Source: Amycolatopsis alba DSM 44262
GTDB taxonomy: Bacteria > Actinomycetota > Actinomycetes > Mycobacteriales > Pseudonocardiaceae
NCBI RefSeq assembly: GCF_000384215.1
Contig: NZ_KB913032.1
Coordinates: 1,265,021-1,329,020 of the forward strand
Length of the DNA: 64,000 nucleotides
Reading direction: 5' to 3'
The notes beneath the pieces were generated by a model. It saw nothing but the letters and a program-made list of their open reading frames with translations, did not search any database and was not told the DNA's origin. Positions within the stretch are counted from its first letter, which is position 1, and every line of letters begins with the position of its first letter. This document shows, in pieces, positions 45,241-54,445 of this stretch. The translations under genes were made by a program, and so were the position numbers.

Positions 45241-45645
45241 ATGAACCATCTGAGCATCGACGAACTGCTCGAAGAGCTTCGAAGACGCCGGTGGGTCGTC
45301 TACATCTTCGGCCCGCGGGAGGAGCCGGAGGTCTGCGCCGCGGTGTTCCAGTGGGACACCTGCGCCGACGTCCTCATCCTCCGCGGTGAGGAACGGGCGA
45401 GCGCCTTCCGGGTCACCACCCTCGCCGACACGGACGTCTTCCGGCCGGCACTCGTCTCGTGGCAGTACCACTCGACGGCCGACTGGACCCTGCGCGCGGT
45501 GCTCACCATCCCGCCGCCCGGCGACCCCGCCGCGCCGATCCAGTTGCTGCAACCACATCCAGACTGCGTGATCCCGATGGAGGCGCGCCAGCCGGTCACC
45601 ATCCTGCCCGCCAACGGGACCAAGGCCGACCAGGGAGATCCCTAA
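45241..45645 (+). CDS. Hypothetical protein divergent from GntR regulator
   Basis: 134 residues. Start ATG 45241 with GGGGGG upstream. Soluble; [20 protein letters not shown] then [20 protein letters not shown] suggests a small αβ fold. Not recognised. Overlaps the IspD-like gene tail to tail (CTAA). Confidence 0.7.
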   Translation: MNHLSIDELLEELRRRRWVVYIFGPREEPEVCAAVFQWDTCADVLILRGEERASAFRVTTLADTDVFRPALVSWQYHSTADWTLRAVLTIPPPGDPAAPIQLLQPHPDCVIPMEARQPVTILPANGTKADQGDP

Positions 45646-46334
45646 CCTCGGCCGATCACCTGCTCGGCGACAACGAGGTCGTGCGGGTAGGTGATCTTGA
45701 GGTTCTCCGCGCTGCCAGGAACCCACCGCACCGGCAGCGCGGAGAACCTTTCCATGCACGAAGACGTGTCCGTGCCGACGAAACCCTCACGTTCCGCCGT
45801 TTCGTACGCCTCCAGCAACGGGGCGGCGCGGAAACCCTGCGGCGTCTGCACCCGGATCGCGCCGGGCAGCGCGCCGGAAACAGCGTCGCCGTCCACGCGC
45901 ACGATGTCGTCGGCCGCGACCCCCGGCACCGCTCCCCCGTACCGCCGCGTGTCGGCGAGGACATCCGCGATCAGTTGCGGGGTGACGAGCGGACGGGCCG
46001 CGTCGTGCAGCAGGACCGCGTCGATCTCGCCGCTTTCGATGCGGGAAGCCAAGTGGCGCAAGGCGTTCAGCTCCGAACCCTGACGTGTCGCGCCGCCGTG
46101 GACGAGTTCGACCTCACCCGGATGCGCGGCGAGCACCTCGTGCGCGAGTCCGGTGTCCTGCGGCCGGATGACCAGCACAAGCACGTCGATCCCCGGCACG
46201 TGAGCGAACGCGTCGAGCGACCACGCGACGACCCGTTTGCCCGCCACCGGCAGGTAGACCTTGTTGAGCTTCGCGCCGACACGGGTGCCCGCTCCGCTCG
46301 CGAGCACCACCCCGGCGGCCTTCGTCTGAGCCAC
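45642..46334 (-). CDS. IspD-family cytidylyltransferase (possibly a paralogue)
   Basis: 230 residues. Nucleotide-binding opening [35 protein letters not shown], and [18 protein letters not shown] follow the IspD pattern (MEP cytidylyltransferase of isoprenoid synthesis). The usual Pro before the conserved Lys is Asn24 here, and the usual partner ispF is not adjacent, so it may be a second, specialised copy. GTG start at 46334. Divergent from cobT. Confidence 0.75.
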   Translation of the reverse strand: MAQTKAAGVVLASGAGTRVGAKLNKVYLPVAGKRVVAWSLDAFAHVPGIDVLVLVIRPQDTGLAHEVLAAHPGEVELVHGGATRQGSELNALRHLASRIESGEIDAVLLHDAARPLVTPQLIADVLADTRRYGGAVPGVAADDIVRVDGDAVSGALPGAIRVQTPQGFRAAPLLEAYETAEREGFVGTDTSSCMERFSALPVRWVPGSAENLKITYPHDLVVAEQVIGRG

Positions 46335-46403
46335 AGGCAACTCTGGCACAGGCGGGTGGGTAGGTTGGGCCCGGCCACCGAAGCGATCCGAAGGGGCAGG
46401 GCG

Positions 46404-47480
46404 TTGGACGACGAAATCCTCGAGTTCGCCGAAGTCGAGCAGCCTGATGAACACGCGCGGTCGGCGGCGATCGCGCTGCACGCGAAACTGATCAAACCCG
46501 CGGGCTCACTGGGCAGGCTCGAAGAGCTGGGCGTATGGGTCGCGGCCTGTCAGGGCCAGTCGCCACCGCGTCCGTTCACCCGGCCCCGTGTCGTGGTGTT
46601 CGCCGGAGACCACGGCGTCGCCGCGAAGGGTGTCTCGGCGTATCCGGGCGAGGTCACCGCGCAGCTCGTCGGCAGCATGCTGACCGGAGGCGCGGCCATC
46701 AACGTGCTGGCGGCCTCGGCGGGCGCGAGCGTCCGGGTCGTCGACATGGCGGTCGACAGCGACGCCCCCGCGACGAAGTCCATCGGCGAGTTCAAGGTGC
46801 GGCGCGGGTCCGGCTCGATCGACGTCGAGGACGCGCTGACCGACGACGAGGCGCGGGCCGCCGTCCGCGCGGGCCGTGCGATCGCCGACGCCGAGGTCGA
46901 CGGCGGGGCCGACCTGCTCATCGCGGGCGACCTCGGGATCGGGAACAGCACCCCGGCCTCGGTACTGGTCGCGGCACTGACCGGCAGCGAACCGGTGGCC
47001 GTCGTCGGACGCGGTTCAGGGATCGACGACAACGCCTGGATGCGCAAGGCCGCGGTGGTCCGCGACGCGCTGCGGCGGGCGAGGACCGTGCTGGCCGACC
47101 CGGTCGCACTGCTGCGCACCGCCGCGGGCGCCGACATCGCCGCGATGGCGGGCTTCCTCGCGCAGGCCGCGCTCCGGAAGACGCCGGTGATCCTGGACGG
47201 CCTGGTCGCCGCCGCGGCCGCGCTGGTCGCCGAGGAACTCGTCCCCGGCGCGCGGCAGTGGTGGACAGCGGGTCAGCGCGGCGGCGAACCCGCGCACTCG
47301 CTGGCGCTGGAGCACCTCGACCTGGAGCCGATCCTGGATCTGGACGTGCGCCTCGGGGAGGGAACGGGTGCGGTCGCGGCGCTGCCGCTGGTGTTCATGG
47401 CGACGCGGGTGCTCGCGGAGATGGCGACGCACGAGCAGGCCGGGGTGAGCGGGCCGCTGATCGAGGCCCCCGCCTCCTGA
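46404..47480 (+). CDS. cobT: Nicotinate-nucleotide-dimethylbenzimidazole phosphoribosyltransferase
   Basis: 358 residues. Makes alpha-ribazole phosphate for the lower loop of cobalamin. [20 protein letters not shown] near the start, [33 protein letters not shown], and the catalytic Glu region LRLGEGTGA (as [16 protein letters not shown]) are characteristic. TTG start with AAGGGG upstream. Also uses nicotinate mononucleotide, the product of the nad operon. Confidence 0.95.
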   Translation: MDDEILEFAEVEQPDEHARSAAIALHAKLIKPAGSLGRLEELGVWVAACQGQSPPRPFTRPRVVVFAGDHGVAAKGVSAYPGEVTAQLVGSMLTGGAAINVLAASAGASVRVVDMAVDSDAPATKSIGEFKVRRGSGSIDVEDALTDDEARAAVRAGRAIADAEVDGGADLLIAGDLGIGNSTPASVLVAALTGSEPVAVVGRGSGIDDNAWMRKAAVVRDALRRARTVLADPVALLRTAAGADIAAMAGFLAQAALRKTPVILDGLVAAAAALVAEELVPGARQWWTAGQRGGEPAHSLALEHLDLEPILDLDVRLGEGTGAVAALPLVFMATRVLAEMATHEQAGVSGPLIEAPAS

Positions 47481-47507
47481 CATCCCGCATTTAGTCCTCT
47501 GGATGCG

Positions 47508-47568
47508 AAAGTCCGTGAAGGCCTCCTTCCCTACCTTGAGAGTAGGGAAGGAGGCCTTCACGGACTTT
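47508..47568. terminator. Bidirectional terminator/hairpin, perfect 27-7-27
   Basis: AAAGTCCGTGAAGGCCTCCT... loop CTTGAGA, exact complement. Between convergent cobT and ilvE. Confidence 0.9.
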
Positions 47569-47579
47569 GAGCGTGAGCC

Positions 47580-48683
47580 TCAGCCCAGCGGGTACATCCA
47601 GCCTTCCGGAGCGGGCCGGGTGCCCTCCTGGATGCCGGTCAGCGCGCCGCGCAGCTTCATCGTCAGCTCACCCGGCTGCCCGCCGGCGACGGAGAACTCG
47701 CCGCCCGCGTGCTTCACGTGCCCGACCGGCGTGATGACCGCCGCGGTCCCGCAGGCGAACACCTCGGTCAGCTCACCCGAAGCCGCCGACTTCTCCCACT
47801 CGTCGGTGGAGATGCGCCGCTCCTCGACCTGGTGTCCGAACGACTTCGCCAGCTCCAGCAGCGACTTGCGGGTCACGCCCGGCAGCAGCGAGCCGGTCAG
47901 TTCCGGGGTCACGACCCTGGCCTCGTCACCGGAACCGAAGACGAAGAACAGGTTCATCCCGCCCATCTCCTCGATCCAGCGCCGCTCGACCGCGTCGAGC
48001 CACACGACCTGGTCGCAGCCCTTTTCCACGGCCTGCGCCTGTGCCAGGAACGACGCCGCGTAGTTGCCGGCGCACTTCGCCTCGCCGGTGCCGCCGGGGA
48101 CCGCCCGCACGTACTCGGTCGAGAGCCACACCTTGACCGGCTTGACGCCGCCCGAGAAATACGAGCCCGCGGGCGAGCCGATCAGCGCGTAGAGGTACTC
48201 GTTCGCGGGCCGGTTGACGCCGAGCCCGGCTTCGGTGGAGATCATGAACGGCCGCAGGTACAGCGACTCGCCCGGTTTCGTCGGGACCCAGCGGCTGTCG
48301 ACCGCGAGGAGCTCGCGGATCGAGTCGAGGAAGATCTCGACCGGCAGCTGCGGCATGGCGAGGCGTTCGGCCGAGTTGCGGAACCGGATCGCGTTCGCGT
48401 CGGGCCGGAACGCCGCGATCGTGCCGTCGGGCTGGCGGTAGGCTTTGAGTCCTTCGAAGATCGCCTGGCCGTAGTGCAGCACGGAAGTCGCCGGGTCGAG
48501 CGTCAAGGGCGCGTACGGCCCGACGGTCGCGTCGTGCCAGCCCTTCTCGGCGCTCCACTTCACGGTCACCATGTGATCGGTGAAGTGCAGCCCGAAACCG
48601 GGTGCGGCCAATACGTCCGCGACGCGTTCCGGGCTCGCGGGGCTCGAGTGCGGGAGGTGGGCGAACTGCGTCGTGGTCGTCAT
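47580..48683 (-). CDS. ilvE: Branched-chain amino acid aminotransferase
   Basis: 367 residues, PLP fold type [33 protein letters not shown], the Schiff-base lysine in [12 protein letters not shown] and [14 protein letters not shown] are conserved in the family. Last step of Leu/Ile/Val synthesis. ATG at 48683. Confidence 0.96.
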   Translation of the reverse strand: MTTTTQFAHLPHSSPASPERVADVLAAPGFGLHFTDHMVTVKWSAEKGWHDATVGPYAPLTLDPATSVLHYGQAIFEGLKAYRQPDGTIAAFRPDANAIRFRNSAERLAMPQLPVEIFLDSIRELLAVDSRWVPTKPGESLYLRPFMISTEAGLGVNRPANEYLYALIGSPAGSYFSGGVKPVKVWLSTEYVRAVPGGTGEAKCAGNYAASFLAQAQAVEKGCDQVVWLDAVERRWIEEMGGMNLFFVFGSGDEARVVTPELTGSLLPGVTRKSLLELAKSFGHQVEERRISTDEWEKSAASGELTEVFACGTAAVITPVGHVKHAGGEFSVAGGQPGELTMKLRGALTGIQEGTRPAPEGWMYPLG

Positions 48684-48800
48684 GCCTAAGACGATAACGC
48701 TTGGTCGGACCCACGTTAGTCGGACGTCCGCATATCTTTACCCCCGTCGAACTGTCCGCTAGGACGAACACGAGAGGGCTCGCGCCCCTAGGATGGCGGC

Positions 48801-49112
48801 GTGACGTACAACCAGATGCAGCCCGCCAGCCCGGCCCAGCCCGCCACCCCCGGCGCGGGGGCCGACGTCAAGACCTTCGTGACGGCCGTGCTGCTCACCT
48901 TCGGCGTCGGCCTGCTCATGATGGACGGCTGGGCCCTGCTGGACAGTGGCTTCGGCGCGTTCCTCGGCCTGGTCGGCGGCGGCTTCGGCGTCTTCTGGTG
49001 GCGGCACATCCACGGCAAGGTGTTCCCGCGCGAGCTGTCCACCAAGTCGGTGGTCATCCTCGCGGTGATCAACATCGCGCTCGCGCTGCTGCTGTTCCTC
49101 GTCGCGGGCTAG
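48801..49112 (+). CDS. Small two- to three-helix membrane protein
   Basis: 103 residues: 23-residue Pro/Ala-rich head, then helices TAVLLTFGVGLLMMDGWALL, FLGLVGGGFGVFWWRHI and VVILAVINIALALLLFLVAG. TAGGAT (48789-48794) lies 6 bases before the GTG, so likely leaderless. Function unknown. Its stop overlaps the convergent DUF402 stop (CTAG). Confidence 0.75.
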   Translation: MTYNQMQPASPAQPATPGAGADVKTFVTAVLLTFGVGLLMMDGWALLDSGFGAFLGLVGGGFGVFWWRHIHGKVFPRELSTKSVVILAVINIALALLLFLVAG

Positions 49113-49753
49113 AGCAGCCCGTCGGGCAGGCCGGGCGCCGCCCAGTCCGGCTCCGGCCGGAAGTCGGTCCACGTCCCGTCGAAGGGGAACCGCCCGGCCG
49201 TCGCGAGCGCCCCGATCCGCTCGCCCTCGGCGCGCAGCCGCTCCAGCTGACCGGCGGTGATACGTCCCGCCAGGACGGCCTCTTCGGCCTCGTCCTCGTC
49301 CTTCCACTGCCAGCGCCCGCCCGGCTCGACGGCGACGTCGAGGATGCCGTCGATCCGATCCGGCCCGGACGGCGTGCGCCCCAGCGGGACCTCGAGGTTG
49401 ACGTACCAGTTCAGGAAGTGCCCGCCGGCGTCGAAGAACCACCAGACCGACGACCATTCGTCGTCAGCGATCCGGCGCAGTGTCGAGGTGTCGCGCCAGA
49501 AGTCGGCCACGCGCACCCGCGGCACCCGGAACCGCTCCTCGAGCGGCGCCTCGCGGAAGAGCCGCCCGTCGGCGAGCCTGCTGCCGACGATCGGGGTGTC
49601 CGCGGGAAGCCAGCCGAGCAGCACGGTGCCGTCGTCGGCGATGACCCGCAGCGGGTGATGCTGGCCGATCGAGCCGTCCGGTCGCAGGAACCGCTCGACG
49701 ACCGTGTCGCCAGGGGCCCAGAGAGGATCACGCACGCCCTGAACGGTACCCAC
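49109..49753 (-). CDS. DUF402 domain protein
   Basis: 214 residues. WWFFDAGGHFLNWYVNLEVP and the acidic DGILDVAVEPGG, KDEDE segment match DUF402 proteins, some of which act as nucleoside phosphate phosphatases through clustered acidic residues and metal. GTG start at 49753, within the end of the upstream membrane protein gene. Confidence 0.82.
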   Translation of the reverse strand: MGTVQGVRDPLWAPGDTVVERFLRPDGSIGQHHPLRVIADDGTVLLGWLPADTPIVGSRLADGRLFREAPLEERFRVPRVRVADFWRDTSTLRRIADDEWSSVWWFFDAGGHFLNWYVNLEVPLGRTPSGPDRIDGILDVAVEPGGRWQWKDEDEAEEAVLAGRITAGQLERLRAEGERIGALATAGRFPFDGTWTDFRPEPDWAAPGLPDGLL

Positions 49754-50582
49754 GGGCGCGGACCCGCAGAACCAGTTCGGCGAGCGTTCCCACTCCCGCG
49801 AGCCCGAGGGCCACGACCGGCCCAGCGAAGGCGGCCGCGACGGCCACGATCAGTCCACAAGCGAGTGTCGTCTTCGGACGTTCCGGGGAAAGCCGTTCCC
49901 GGCCGTCGGTGAAGGCGTCCACCGCGACGGGCACGGTCGCCACGGCGGCCACCACGGTCAGCACCGGAATCAGCGAGACCCCGTCGGCCGCGGCGAGGAG
50001 TTCGCGGAACGACGTCGCCGAAAGTCCCAGCCGGAGCGGTCCCAGCTGGTAGAGGGCGACGGCGATGATCGCCACGGCCACCGCACCCACCGCCGCCGCG
50101 CGGCCCGCGCCGGGGCGCCGGGGCAGCAGGAACGGCAGCAGGACCAGCACGGCGAGGCCGAGACCGGGCACGGACGGCGGATCCGGCGCGATGAACTGCG
50201 CCAGTGGCGGGATGCCGACGCAGATCGCGATCAGGGCGGCGGCCGCGGCCAGGAGCAGGCCGGTGATCCAGCGCGCGGCGTAGTCGCCGAGACGGACACC
50301 CGCCAGATCCGCGACGGCCACCACCACGGTGAACAGCGCGGCGGCGACGCCCGGCGCGGACGGGAAGAGGTACTGCCCGAACGTCGTCGCGAAGACCAGG
50401 ACCAGGCCCAGCCGCGAAACGGAGCTCGCGATCCGCTCAGGCCGGGTGTCCCCCACCGGCGGCAGGAATGCCTCGGCCACGACGGCGAGCACGGCCGCGA
50501 CCACGGCGGCGAGAAGTACCCAGTAGTCCGCTCCGGAGGTGCCCACCGCCAGTGCGATGAGCAGACCGCCAGCCAGCCGCAC
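49728..50582 (-). CDS. Polytopic membrane protein, unknown function
   Basis: 284 residues with about eight hydrophobic helices (for example LLIALAVGTSGADYWVLLAA, ITGLLLAAAAALIAICVGI, LAVLVLLPFLLP) and few charged loops. Not recognised. GTG 50582 chosen for the GGAAGGGAG just upstream. Overlaps the DUF402 gene by 26 bp, so co-transcribed. Confidence 0.7.
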   Translation of the reverse strand: MRLAGGLLIALAVGTSGADYWVLLAAVVAAVLAVVAEAFLPPVGDTRPERIASSVSRLGLVLVFATTFGQYLFPSAPGVAAALFTVVVAVADLAGVRLGDYAARWITGLLLAAAAALIAICVGIPPLAQFIAPDPPSVPGLGLAVLVLLPFLLPRRPGAGRAAAVGAVAVAIIAVALYQLGPLRLGLSATSFRELLAAADGVSLIPVLTVVAAVATVPVAVDAFTDGRERLSPERPKTTLACGLIVAVAAAFAGPVVALGLAGVGTLAELVLRVRARGYRSGRA

Positions 50583-50714
50583 GCCGTCTCCCTTCCTGTA
50601 CACCGAGTGACCCGGTCGGCCCCGCTGTTCCCCCAGGTCCCGCTGTCATTAGCATGGCTCACGATCCAACCGGGCGGACGCCCGGTACCACCGCGAACGC
50701 GCGAGGAGCCAGAA

Positions 50715-52217
50715 GTGACCGTGCCGAAGCTTGCCCTGACCGAGAACGCCGAAGCAGCGCTTGCCAAGACGCGCGCCGACGTCGTCGTCATCGGCACCAT
50801 CCAGGGCGAGGACGGCCTGGCGCTCGCCGCCGGCTCCTCCGTTGCCGACACCGCCTTCGACGGCAAGCTCGCCGACGTCCTCGGCACGCTCGGCGCGTCC
50901 GGCAAGGCCGACGAGGTCGTCAAGGTGCCGACGCTGGGCAAGCTGTCCGCAGGTGTCGTCCTGGCCGTCGGCCTCGGCAAGGCAGGCGCGGACGGCATCA
51001 CCGCCGAGCAGGTCCGCCGGGGCGCCGGTGCCGCCGCGCGGGCGCTGAGCGGCACCGACCGCGCGTTCGTCACGCTGTCGGCGATCGACCTGCAGGCCGC
51101 CGTCGAGGGCACCGCGCTCGGCGCCTACTCCTTCACCGAGTACCGCTCCGAGAAGGGCGACGGCCCGGTCGCCAAGGTCGACTTCGTGAGCCCCGAAGAG
51201 GGCACCGCCAAGGACCACAAGGCGACGCTGAAGGCCGCCACCCTCATCGCGGAGTCGGTCATCATCGCCCGCGACCTGATCAACACCCCGCCGAACGACC
51301 TGTTCCCGGCCTCCTTCGCCGACCGCGCGAAGACGCTGGCCGAGGCGAACAACCTCGAGTTCGAGGTCCTCGACGAGAAGGCCCTCAAGCGCAAGGGCTT
51401 CGGCGGCATCCTCGGTGTCGGCGGCGGCTCGTCGCGGCAGCCGCGCCTGCTGCGCGTCGCCTACAAGCCCGCGAAGGCGTCGAAGAAGGTCGCGCTGGTC
51501 GGCAAGGGCATCACCTTCGACTCGGGCGGTATCTCGATCAAGCCCGCCGCGAACATGGACCACATGACCTCGGACATGTCGGGCGCGGCCGCCGTGCTCG
51601 CCTCCGTGGTGCTGGCCGCGAAGCTGAAGTACCCGCTCGAGGTCGTCGCGCACATCCCGCTGGCAGAGAACCTGCCCTCGGCCACCTCGTACCGGCCGGG
51701 CGACGTGCTCAGCATGTACGGCGGCAAGACCGTCGAGGTGCTCAACACCGACGCCGAAGGCCGTCTGGTGCTGGCCGACGCGATCGTGCGCGCGGGCGAG
51801 GAGAACCCCGACTACCTGATCGAGACCTCGACGCTGACCGGCGCGCAGGTCGTCGCGCTCGGCAACCGCACCGCGGGCGTCATGGGCTCGGACGAGTTCC
51901 GCGACCGCATCGCGTCGATCGCGCAGGCGACCGGTGAGGGCGGCTGGGCCATGCCGCTGCCGGAGGAGCTGCGCGCCGACCTCGACTCGCGCCTCGCCGA
52001 CCTGGCCAACGTCACCGGGCACCGCTGGGGCGGCATGCTCGCCGCGGGCATCTTCCTGCGCGAGTTCGTCACCGAGGGCCTGCCCTGGGCGCACATCGAC
52101 ATCGCGGGCCCGTCGTTCAACACCGCCGGGCCGTGGGGCTACACCGGCAAGGGCGGCACCGGTGTCCCGGTCCGCACCATCGCCGCGGTCCTCGCGGACA
52201 TCGCCGCCAACGGCTGA
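50715..52217 (+). CDS. pepA: Leucyl aminopeptidase (M17)
   Basis: 500 residues. The M17 catalytic core is complete: GKGITFDSGGISIKPA, MTSDMSGAAAVLA and NTDAEGRLVLAD, with the metal ligands and catalytic Lys/Arg. Cytoplasmic hexameric peptidase with two metal ions. GTG start with GAGGAG 8 bases upstream. Same neighbourhood as mycobacterial Rv2213. Confidence 0.95.
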   Translation: MTVPKLALTENAEAALAKTRADVVVIGTIQGEDGLALAAGSSVADTAFDGKLADVLGTLGASGKADEVVKVPTLGKLSAGVVLAVGLGKAGADGITAEQVRRGAGAAARALSGTDRAFVTLSAIDLQAAVEGTALGAYSFTEYRSEKGDGPVAKVDFVSPEEGTAKDHKATLKAATLIAESVIIARDLINTPPNDLFPASFADRAKTLAEANNLEFEVLDEKALKRKGFGGILGVGGGSSRQPRLLRVAYKPAKASKKVALVGKGITFDSGGISIKPAANMDHMTSDMSGAAAVLASVVLAAKLKYPLEVVAHIPLAENLPSATSYRPGDVLSMYGGKTVEVLNTDAEGRLVLADAIVRAGEENPDYLIETSTLTGAQVVALGNRTAGVMGSDEFRDRIASIAQATGEGGWAMPLPEELRADLDSRLADLANVTGHRWGGMLAAGIFLREFVTEGLPWAHIDIAGPSFNTAGPWGYTGKGGTGVPVRTIAAVLADIAANG

Positions 52218-52297
52218 CGTCCGGTCGGGACCTACCGCGTTCTGACCGGGGTCGATCGCCCGCCGGCGCGTGAAGGTGCGCGTACCTCGTGAGTGGT

Positions 52298-52320
52298 TAT
52301 TGAGGGGTAGGGCAAACGTG
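52298..52320. repeat. Outer inverted-repeat arm, left
   Basis: TATTGAGGGGTAGGGCAAAC + GTG; matches the reverse complement of 52556-52578 in 22 of 23 bases. Together they bracket 235 bp of hairpins. Confidence 0.85.
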
Positions 52321-52336
52321 TCCTGCCGGGTGGCGA

Positions 52337-52361
52337 GTCTGTGAAGGCCTCCTTCACAGAC
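52337..52361. repeat. Single-arm hairpin unit (GAAGGCCTCCTTC)
   Basis: GTCTGTGAAGG-CCT-CCTTCACAGAC, perfect 11-bp stem with a 3-nt loop. Equals one arm of the long GAAGGCCTCCTTC elements, found here alone. Confidence 0.85.
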
Positions 52362-52399
52362 TGCACGTGGACGGGGCGCGAGGGTCACTGAAAGTGAAG

Positions 52400-52444
52400 G
52401 GTGTGTGGAAATAGGGACATTGAACGTCCCTATTCCCACACCCC
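52400..52444. repeat. Hairpin 19-7-19, loop ATTGAAC
   Basis: GGTGTGTGGAAATAGGGAC folds onto GTCCCTATTCCCACACCCC with two mismatches. Confidence 0.8.
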
Positions 52445-52472
52445 GTCATGACAGGACCTGTCACGCGGGACC

Positions 52473-52511
52473 GTGTGGATTTCTGTGCATCCAACGCACC
52501 AAAATCCACAC
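52473..52511. repeat. Hairpin 16-7-16, loop ATCCAAC
   Basis: GTGTGGATTTCTGTGC pairs with GCACCAAAATCCACAC with two mismatches. Confidence 0.75.
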
Positions 52512-52555
52512 AGTCAGTGCCACAAGCCCGGCGTCGCACAGAGCCACAGACCCGC

Positions 52556-52578
52556 CACGTTTGCCTTACCCCTCAATA
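52556..52578. repeat. Outer inverted-repeat arm, right
   Basis: CACGTTTGCCTTACCCCTCA + ATA; partner of 52298-52320. Confidence 0.85.
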
Positions 52579-52583
52579 GAACG

Positions 52584-52638
52584 GTCCGTGAAGGCCTCCT
52601 TCCCTACCTTGAGGGTAGGGAAGGAGGCCTTCACGGAC
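52584..52638. terminator. Terminator/hairpin, perfect 24-7-24
   Basis: GTCCGTGAAGGCCTCCTTCC... loop CTTGAGG, exact complement. Lies 2 bp after the last gene of the five-gene operon; probably its terminator. Confidence 0.88.
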
Positions 52639-52639
52639 A

Positions 52640-54445
52640 TCACGGCTTCGGCGGCACCGGAGTGTCCACCAGCAGGTCGAAGGCCAGCCCGCTGGAACCC
52701 TCTCCCCTGCCGACCCCGCGCCGCGCGCTGAGCCAGACGACAGCGCGACCGTCGTGCCAGCGCGTCCGGTTGTAGGCGACGGTGACCCGTGTGCCCGCGC
52801 GGGGCACTTCCTCCTCGTGGACGAAGTACTGCGGCTTCTCGCCAGCCGGGCGTTCGTCGAGCCCCACCCGGAGCAGGCTCGTCCGCGGCCGCACCGGGGT
52901 CCCGTCGACCACGCTCGGCATCGCCGCCCGCTGCAACCGGATCTCGCGGTTGTCCCCCGGTTCGTGCACCGCGATGAACGGGATCCAGTGTCCTGGCACG
53001 GAGTTCATCGCGAAGTACGAGATCGGCGCGCGCGGCGGGTCCTCGTCGGGCGGCGTGCCGTGCAGCCGTTGCCGGAACGTCGTGACCTCCGCGGCCGCCT
53101 CGCTCCCGCGGCGCGGTTCGCCGACCGGGGTGCTCACGGTCTGCTCGATCCCCCAGACGAGGTTCGCGTTTTCGTCCCGGATCAGCAGGACCTCTTCCAG
53201 CGCCGGTCCCTCGGCCACCTTCGGCACGCTCGGCGGCAGGAAGAGATCCGTGTCCGCGCGGACGTCTTCGGTGCCGAGGGTGTCCAGGGTGAACATCGCC
53301 CACCGCCGCCACTCCTCGTCACGCCCGTCGCCGGCCGGGGTGATCCACTGCTTCTCCCCGAACACGTCGGTGACGACCAGTCCCTGGATCTTCGACAGCG
53401 TGCCCGCGGGCAGATCGCACGGCACCTGGTACCAGTCGTTGGAGAAGACCAGGGCGAATTCGAGGAAGACCAGGCGGGCGAGGTCGGTGCTGTCCGGGCG
53501 GACGGCGGCGAAGTTGGTCTTCCCGTCCTCCTGCGCCCACCAGCGCGGCAACGGCATGCCCGAATAGCGGACCGGCGCGGGGAAGACGGTCCGCGTGAGC
53601 GTCGGCTCCGGCGGTTTGGTCCCGCCGAGCGGCTCCTTCGGGTCCACCGAGAACGCGTGCCACTCCAGGGTGCCGCCGGGGTACTCGGGAGCGGTCAGTT
53701 TCTTCTCGCCGCCCGGTGCCGACGCGGCCACCGAGAACCGGTGCTCCAGCCTGCCCGGATCCCAGGTCGCGTCGGCGGGCGCCGGCTGGTCGATGAGCCT
53801 TTCGTACCAGGCGACCAGGCGCTTTCCCAGTTTCCGCAGCGTCTGGCGGTGCAGGATCGCGCCGAGGCCGAGTCCTTCGTCGGCGTCACGTCCGGCCTTG
53901 AGATGCCGGTAGAACAGGTAGCCGTCCATCCGGCGCCCGGAGATCGCCTGCATCGTGGCCCAGACCTCGGGATGCGCCAGTTTGGCGACGTCGTCGGCCT
54001 TCGCGGGATCGGGCAGCGCGATGGGGTACCGCTCGATGTAGAACTTCTTGAACCCCAGCACCTGCCCGAGCAGACCGCCGGCGCTGTCCAGCAGTTTCAG
54101 CCACTGGCGCCCGATCGCCAGCCTCAGGTCGAAAGCGACCGTCTCACTGCCGGGGGTTCCGTACGCCAGCGGCACCGGCCTCCGTTCCGCGAGCGTCTCA
54201 AGTGGACGGTCGGGCGGCAGGTCCTGTGGCAGCCCTCGCGGCGGCTTGAACCGGGTGGGACGCGACGGTGAGACGGCGTAGGTCACCGTGACCGGGCTCC
54301 CCGCGTTCGCGCCGTGGAACTCGCCAAGCTGCCACTGCCGCGTGAGCATCCACAGTGGATCCCGGAGCTCCGCGCGCAGCGCCCGGTCGAAGCCGACGGT
54401 GCGGGGCCTGCCCTCCAGCCTGGTGAACGACGGCGTTCCGGTCAT
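52640..54445 (-). CDS. Large hypothetical protein A of the kelch-linked operon
   Basis: 601 residues, no signal peptide or membrane segment. Notable stretches: RDPLWMLTRQWQLGEFHGAN near residue 30 (aromatic, conserved-looking), FFDLR-like and FALVFSNDWYQVPCDLPAGT about two thirds along, and VWGIEQTVSTPVGEP. No known domain or catalytic motif is recognised. ATG 54445 overlaps the stop of gene B (ATGA). It is the last gene of the operon. Proteins with a similar RQWQ-GEF opening exist as hypotheticals in other bacteria by recollection, not searched. Confidence 0.7.
   Translation of the reverse strand: MTGTPSFTRLEGRPRTVGFDRALRAELRDPLWMLTRQWQLGEFHGANAGSPVTVTYAVSPSRPTRFKPPRGLPQDLPPDRPLETLAERRPVPLAYGTPGSETVAFDLRLAIGRQWLKLLDSAGGLLGQVLGFKKFYIERYPIALPDPAKADDVAKLAHPEVWATMQAISGRRMDGYLFYRHLKAGRDADEGLGLGAILHRQTLRKLGKRLVAWYERLIDQPAPADATWDPGRLEHRFSVAASAPGGEKKLTAPEYPGGTLEWHAFSVDPKEPLGGTKPPEPTLTRTVFPAPVRYSGMPLPRWWAQEDGKTNFAAVRPDSTDLARLVFLEFALVFSNDWYQVPCDLPAGTLSKIQGLVVTDVFGEKQWITPAGDGRDEEWRRWAMFTLDTLGTEDVRADTDLFLPPSVPKVAEGPALEEVLLIRDENANLVWGIEQTVSTPVGEPRRGSEAAAEVTTFRQRLHGTPPDEDPPRAPISYFAMNSVPGHWIPFIAVHEPGDNREIRLQRAAMPSVVDGTPVRPRTSLLRVGLDERPAGEKPQYFVHEEEVPRAGTRVTVAYNRTRWHDGRAVVWLSARRGVGRGEGSSGLAFDLLVDTPVPPKP

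Larger units (their letters stand above)
52218..52639. other. 422-bp region with nested inverted repeats
   Basis: No gene. Outer 23-bp arms (52298-52320 and 52556-52578) enclose three hairpins (52337-52361, 52400-52444, 52473-52511); a fourth, terminator-type hairpin follows at 52584-52638. The first 80 bp after pepA show nothing. Confidence 0.8.

Noticed and set aside
52566..53312. Open frame containing the peptide VKASFPTLKVGKEAFTD
   Set aside because: The peptide is a by-product of reading through the terminator hairpin and recurs wherever the repeat occurs.
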